A stretch of 64,000 nucleotides of DNA from NCBI RefSeq assembly GCF_024584805.1, contig NZ_CP075715.1:4952526-5016525 (forward strand), written 5' to 3'. A program made the translations under genes and the position numbers. This document shows positions 61,417 through 64,000 of the stretch, piece by piece. The stretch comes from Streptomyces sp. FIT100 (GTDB lineage Bacteria > Actinomycetota > Actinomycetes > Streptomycetales > Streptomycetaceae). Every line of letters begins with the position of its first letter. Position 1 is the stretch's first letter. Under the pieces are notes generated by a model that saw only the letters and a program-made list of their open reading frames with translations, ran no database searches and had not been told where the DNA came from.

Positions 61417-61986
61417 CTACGGGACAACGCCGGCAAGGAGGGCCTCGGCCTCGACCTCGCGCGCGAGCCCCACCCGGAATTCCCGTTCAGCCAGCACCAG
61501 CATGCCGTTCACACCACGAACCGTTCCCGCTGAGCCACCGTCCGAGATCAGCCGGGCCGCCCGCATCGCGGGCAGCAGCCGGTCCGGTTCGGATCCGTAT
61601 CGGGTCCACGGCATACCCGGGTCGAACGAGCAGACGTCCTCGCCGTGCACGGCGTAGGAGAACCAGGGCACGGTGGCCGTGCTGACCAGGGCCACCATCT
61701 CGGCGCCGGCGGAGACCGAGCCGATGACGCCCTCATCGAGCACGTGCGCGCCCCAGCTCTGGATGGCGAAGGCCCAGCCGTCGCACTCGCCTGCACGCAG
61801 GACCTCGCCGGCCTCGTCCTCCAGCTCATGCTCTTCGGCCTCCTCGCGCGTCATACGTGAGGCGGCTGGTTCACAGCCCAGCCGGGCGAGCAGCTCTGCG
61901 GGCCGCACATCGCGGACAAAGACGACCGAGAATCCATGGGGGTAGCTCTCCGCCAGCCACTGCACACCGTCAGACGACACCGTCAT
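61417..61986 (-). CDS. DUF6461-type protein
   Basis: 189 residues, cytosolic. WLAESYPHGFSVVFVRDVRPAELLARLG is followed by CDGWAFAIQSWGAHVLDEGVI and TVPWFSYAVHGEDVCSFDPGMPWTRYGSEPDRL; this order is what I know from the DUF6461 family, which is abundant in Streptomyces and often found near secretion or antiphage loci. Function is unknown. ATG 61986 is the first start. Confidence 0.7.
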   Translation of the reverse strand: MTVSSDGVQWLAESYPHGFSVVFVRDVRPAELLARLGCEPAASRMTREEAEEHELEDEAGEVLRAGECDGWAFAIQSWGAHVLDEGVIGSVSAGAEMVALVSTATVPWFSYAVHGEDVCSFDPGMPWTRYGSEPDRLLPAMRAARLISDGGSAGTVRGVNGMLVLAEREFRVGLAREVEAEALLAGVVP

Positions 61987-62153
61987 GCCTTTCTGCCACA
62001 GGGGGTGGTCAGGCTAGTCGCCGCGGCAGGGCGTCAACACGGGGGTACGGAATCGCTTGGAGCCCTCGTGTGTTGGAGCAGGTGGCAGGGGATGCCGGTG
62101 GTGTGTGACCGGGCAGCCCGAGTGACCGACCTGACACATATTGGAGGGCTGCA

Positions 62154-62666
62154 ATGGCCGCGCAGACGCAGAGGGCCGTGCTGGCGGGCGGGTGCTTCTG
62201 GGGGATGCAGGATCTGATCCGCCGGCTCCCGGGCGTGACCGCGACACGGGTCGGATACACCGGGGGTGACGTGCCGAACGCGACGTACCGCAACCACGGC
62301 ACGCACGCGGAGGCCATTGAGATCCTTTTCGACCCCGAGAAGACCGACTTCCGCGCGATTCTGGAGCTCTTCTTCCAGATCCACGACCCGAGCACCAAGA
62401 ACCGCCAGGGCAACGACATCGGCCTGAGCTACCGCTCGGCGATCTACTACGTGGACGACGAGCAGAAGCGGATCGCCGAGGACACCATCGCGGACGTGGA
62501 CGCCTCCGGACTGTGGCCGGGCAAGGTCGTCACCGAGGTCGAGCCGGTCGGCCCCTTCTGGGAGGCCGAGCCCGAGCACCAGGACTACCTGGAGCGTTAC
62601 CCGGACGGCTACACCTGCCACTTCCCGCGCCCGGGATGGCGACTGCCCGCCCGCGCGGAGGGCTGA
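62154..62666 (+). CDS. msrA: Peptide-methionine (S)-S-oxide reductase MsrA
   Basis: 170 residues. The active-site motif GCFWG contains the catalytic Cys; VGYTGGDVPNATYRNHGTHAEAIEILFDP and HDPSTKNRQGNDIGLSYRSAIYY are the other conserved blocks. It repairs S-forms of oxidised methionine in proteins. This subgroup, without extra C-terminal resolving cysteines except one near GYTCHFPRPG, would rely on thioredoxin or mycothiol-type reductants. ATG 62154 follows TTGGAGGGCTGCA. Confidence 0.94.
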   Translation: MAAQTQRAVLAGGCFWGMQDLIRRLPGVTATRVGYTGGDVPNATYRNHGTHAEAIEILFDPEKTDFRAILELFFQIHDPSTKNRQGNDIGLSYRSAIYYVDDEQKRIAEDTIADVDASGLWPGKVVTEVEPVGPFWEAEPEHQDYLERYPDGYTCHFPRPGWRLPARAEG

Positions 62667-62787
62667 CCGCCCGAGGCGTCCCGGCGACGGCCGCTTCGTA
62701 CGCAATGCCGGGCCCCGACCGATGCGGTCGGGGCCCGCAGTGCTGACCCAGCATGTTGCGGCGTCCGACGCTCTCCGACACTCCAGT

Positions 62788-63060
62788 TGGTCTCGACCGG
62801 GGTACTCAGCGTGACGCCCGTGCTTGCGCCGATGCCGCGGCGTAGGTGGGAGATCGGCGGCCGCGAGAGCGTGTTGATGCCGTTGCCTGGTCTCGGCCGG
62901 TGTGAGGTAGCCGAAGATCTCGTGCTTGCGCAGGCGGCGGTTGCTGAAGGTATCGATGAAGGTGAAGACCTCGGCGCGGGCGGTGGCCCGGTCGGGCCAG
63001 GTCCGGGTAGGCCTCGGACTTGCTCGACAGGTGCCCCTCTGGGCTTCGGTGGAATGTCAG
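62788..63060 (-). pseudogene. IS3-type transposase remnant
   Basis: On the minus strand one frame reads EVFTFIDTFSNRRLRKHEIF and continues GYLTPAETRQRHQHALAA, the typical end of an IS3-family integrase (OrfB). The preceding part (SSKSEAYPDLA) is in another frame, so at least one frameshift is present. The catalytic core and element ends are missing. Confidence 0.65.
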
Positions 63061-63113
63061 CTCTGGTCGGAGTGGAGGACGGCGGTGTCGTCCAGGAGAA
63101 CGGGTCCGGCAGG

Positions 63114-63908
63114 TCAGGACGTAGCTCGCGTCGATGTGGGTTTGGGCGAGGTCGCACTCGTCGAGGCGGATGGGGCCGCAAACGTCGCGACCAGCCACTC
63201 GGTGCCGCCGCTCAGCCGTGCCGAGAAGCGGCGGAGTCGGCCGTCCGCGTCGATCCAGTAGCGGGTACGGCCTGGAGTGGTGCGGGCCGCCTCTGGGGCG
63301 GCCCCTTGAGGTGAGGTGGCGGACGGGCCGGCGAACACCGTGACGGGGACTCCTGCCACTTTCTCAGCACCGAGGCGGCGGGCGCCGCTGTGGAGCAGCA
63401 GTTGGGCGTTGTCGGGGCGGTCGGCGGCCAGGTTGAGCAGCAGAAGCAGCGTGGTGTCGATGGCGGACGCCCGGGGTGTGAGCGTGTGTGGGGCCCAGCC
63501 GTCGCGGGGCGGGTGTGAGGGCAGGGGGCCGGTCCAGTTGCGTTGTATGGAGACGGTGGTGCGGTTCCAGCGCAGGAGGTGGCGTCCGTGTTCGAGGACG
63601 CCGCCGTGGCCCTGGAGGACGGCGAGTCCGTCTCCGCGGCGCCAGTCGAGGCGACCGGTGAGCCGGGCGAAGTGTCCTTGGACGGGGATGTCAGCCGTGA
63701 CCTGGGCGACACCGTGCCGGTAGTTCGTGAACCGGGTGAGGGCTAGCAGTTCGGCCTGCGGGGTGGTCAGGGCGGGTGCGGTGGTGGCGGTGGCCGGGGC
63801 GGACGGCCTGTCCTGGGTGCAGGCCGAGGCGCTGAGGAGCGTCATGAGGGCCAGCGCGATGCCGCAGGCGGGGAGGCACGGCAGGGGGCGGTGCTCTGGC
63901 GGCGTCAT
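63114..63908 (-). CDS. LppX/LprG-like lipoprotein
   Basis: 264 residues. A signal peptide with lipobox SASAC directs lipidation. The body (FTNYRHGVAQVTADIPVQGHFARLTGRLDWRRGDGLAVLQG ... RYWIDADGRLRRFSARLSGGTEWL) has the strand-rich pattern of LolA/LppX-like lipoproteins. Its ATG overlaps the stop of an upstream gene that leaves the window. The last 25 residues are Ser/Thr/Pro-rich, while a shifted frame offers IRLDECDLAQTHID, so the end may have been altered by a frameshift near the dead transposase. Confidence 0.7.
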   Translation of the reverse strand: MTPPEHRPLPCLPACGIALALMTLLSASACTQDRPSAPATATTAPALTTPQAELLALTRFTNYRHGVAQVTADIPVQGHFARLTGRLDWRRGDGLAVLQGHGGVLEHGRHLLRWNRTTVSIQRNWTGPLPSHPPRDGWAPHTLTPRASAIDTTLLLLLNLAADRPDNAQLLLHSGARRLGAEKVAGVPVTVFAGPSATSPQGAAPEAARTTPGRTRYWIDADGRLRRFSARLSGGTEWLVATFAAPSASTSATSPKPTSTRATS

Positions 63909-64000
63909 CGTGTGCCCGCACCGGGGCGGGGGCCCGTGGCGAGCAGGTCCGGGGCGGGGAGAGGTACGCGGTCGACGTGTACGTCGCCGGGCAGGTGGAG
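63905..64000 (-). CDS. C-terminal end of an unidentified protein
   Basis: Thirty-one codons are visible (LHLPGDVHVDRVPLPAPDLL... ending GTR), with the TGA overlapping the ATG of the lipoprotein gene (ATGA). The rest is outside the window, so the family cannot be named. The overlap indicates cotranslation with the lipoprotein. Confidence 0.55.
   Translation of the reverse strand, partial: LHLPGDVHVDRVPLPAPDLLATGPRPGAGTR

Overview
The window is chromosomal DNA from a Streptomyces or a very close relative. It has very high GC, GTG and TTG starts beside ATG, Sec signal peptides rich in Ala, LAXTG wall-sorting signals, and a gene order (deoC, phosphohexomutase, purine nucleoside phosphorylase, quinone reductase, DeoR regulator, acyl-CoA carboxylase alpha, Maf, carboxylase epsilon and beta, BirA, adenylate cyclase, enoyl-CoA hydratase, GGDEF protein, hutH, L,D-transpeptidase) that I recall from Streptomyces chromosomes. 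No rRNA, tRNA or CRISPR array was seen.

Layout. 1-8.2 kb: end of a sigma factor gene, a 9-bp tandem repeat, the deoC-aldehyde dehydrogenase operon, a uridine-kinase-like protein, a PH-domain membrane protein, a two-repeat YegP-like protein and two secreted proteins. 8.2-21.3 kb: a phosphate-type ABC transporter island (pstC, pstA, a membrane-tethered PstS, a second 820-aa binding-protein-like surface protein, a free secreted PstS-like protein, an LASTG wall-anchored protein, a sortase-fold protein that lacks the catalytic residues, pstB, a sortase-like lipoprotein and a decayed PstS-like gene). 21.3-27.6 kb: a frameshifted monooxygenase, a methyltransferase, an MFS exporter, a DJ-1 fragment, a secreted helical protein and a two-component system. 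27.6-31.7 kb: an IS5-type element, a terpene synthase and a P450, all enclosed by 36-bp inverted repeats with a 3-bp target duplication. 31.7-59 kb: the conserved core run listed above, plus an XRE regulator/alcohol dehydrogenase pair and an ABC-F protein. 59-64 kb: small metabolic and membrane genes, msrA, a dead IS3-type transposase and a lipoprotein.

How genes work together. DeoC, its aldehyde dehydrogenase, the phosphohexomutase and the nucleoside phosphorylase form a deoxynucleoside salvage route; deoC and the phosphorylase gene carry the same 12-bp palindrome next to an apparently leaderless start, so they probably share a regulator. Acyl-CoA carboxylase alpha, epsilon and beta subunits sit with BirA, which biotinylates the alpha subunit. 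The pst island looks like a surface-displayed version of a phosphate ABC system in which binding proteins are held by membrane anchors or the wall.

Most notable: (1) the pst/sortase-fold island with a catalytically dead sortase and a sortase-like lipoprotein; (2) the transposon-like unit carrying a terpene synthase-P450 pair; (3) the shared deo operator; (4) a short leader ORF with a Tyr-Tyr-Phe-Phe run before the ABC-F gene; (5) a family of roughly 200-bp intergenic inverted repeats present twice.
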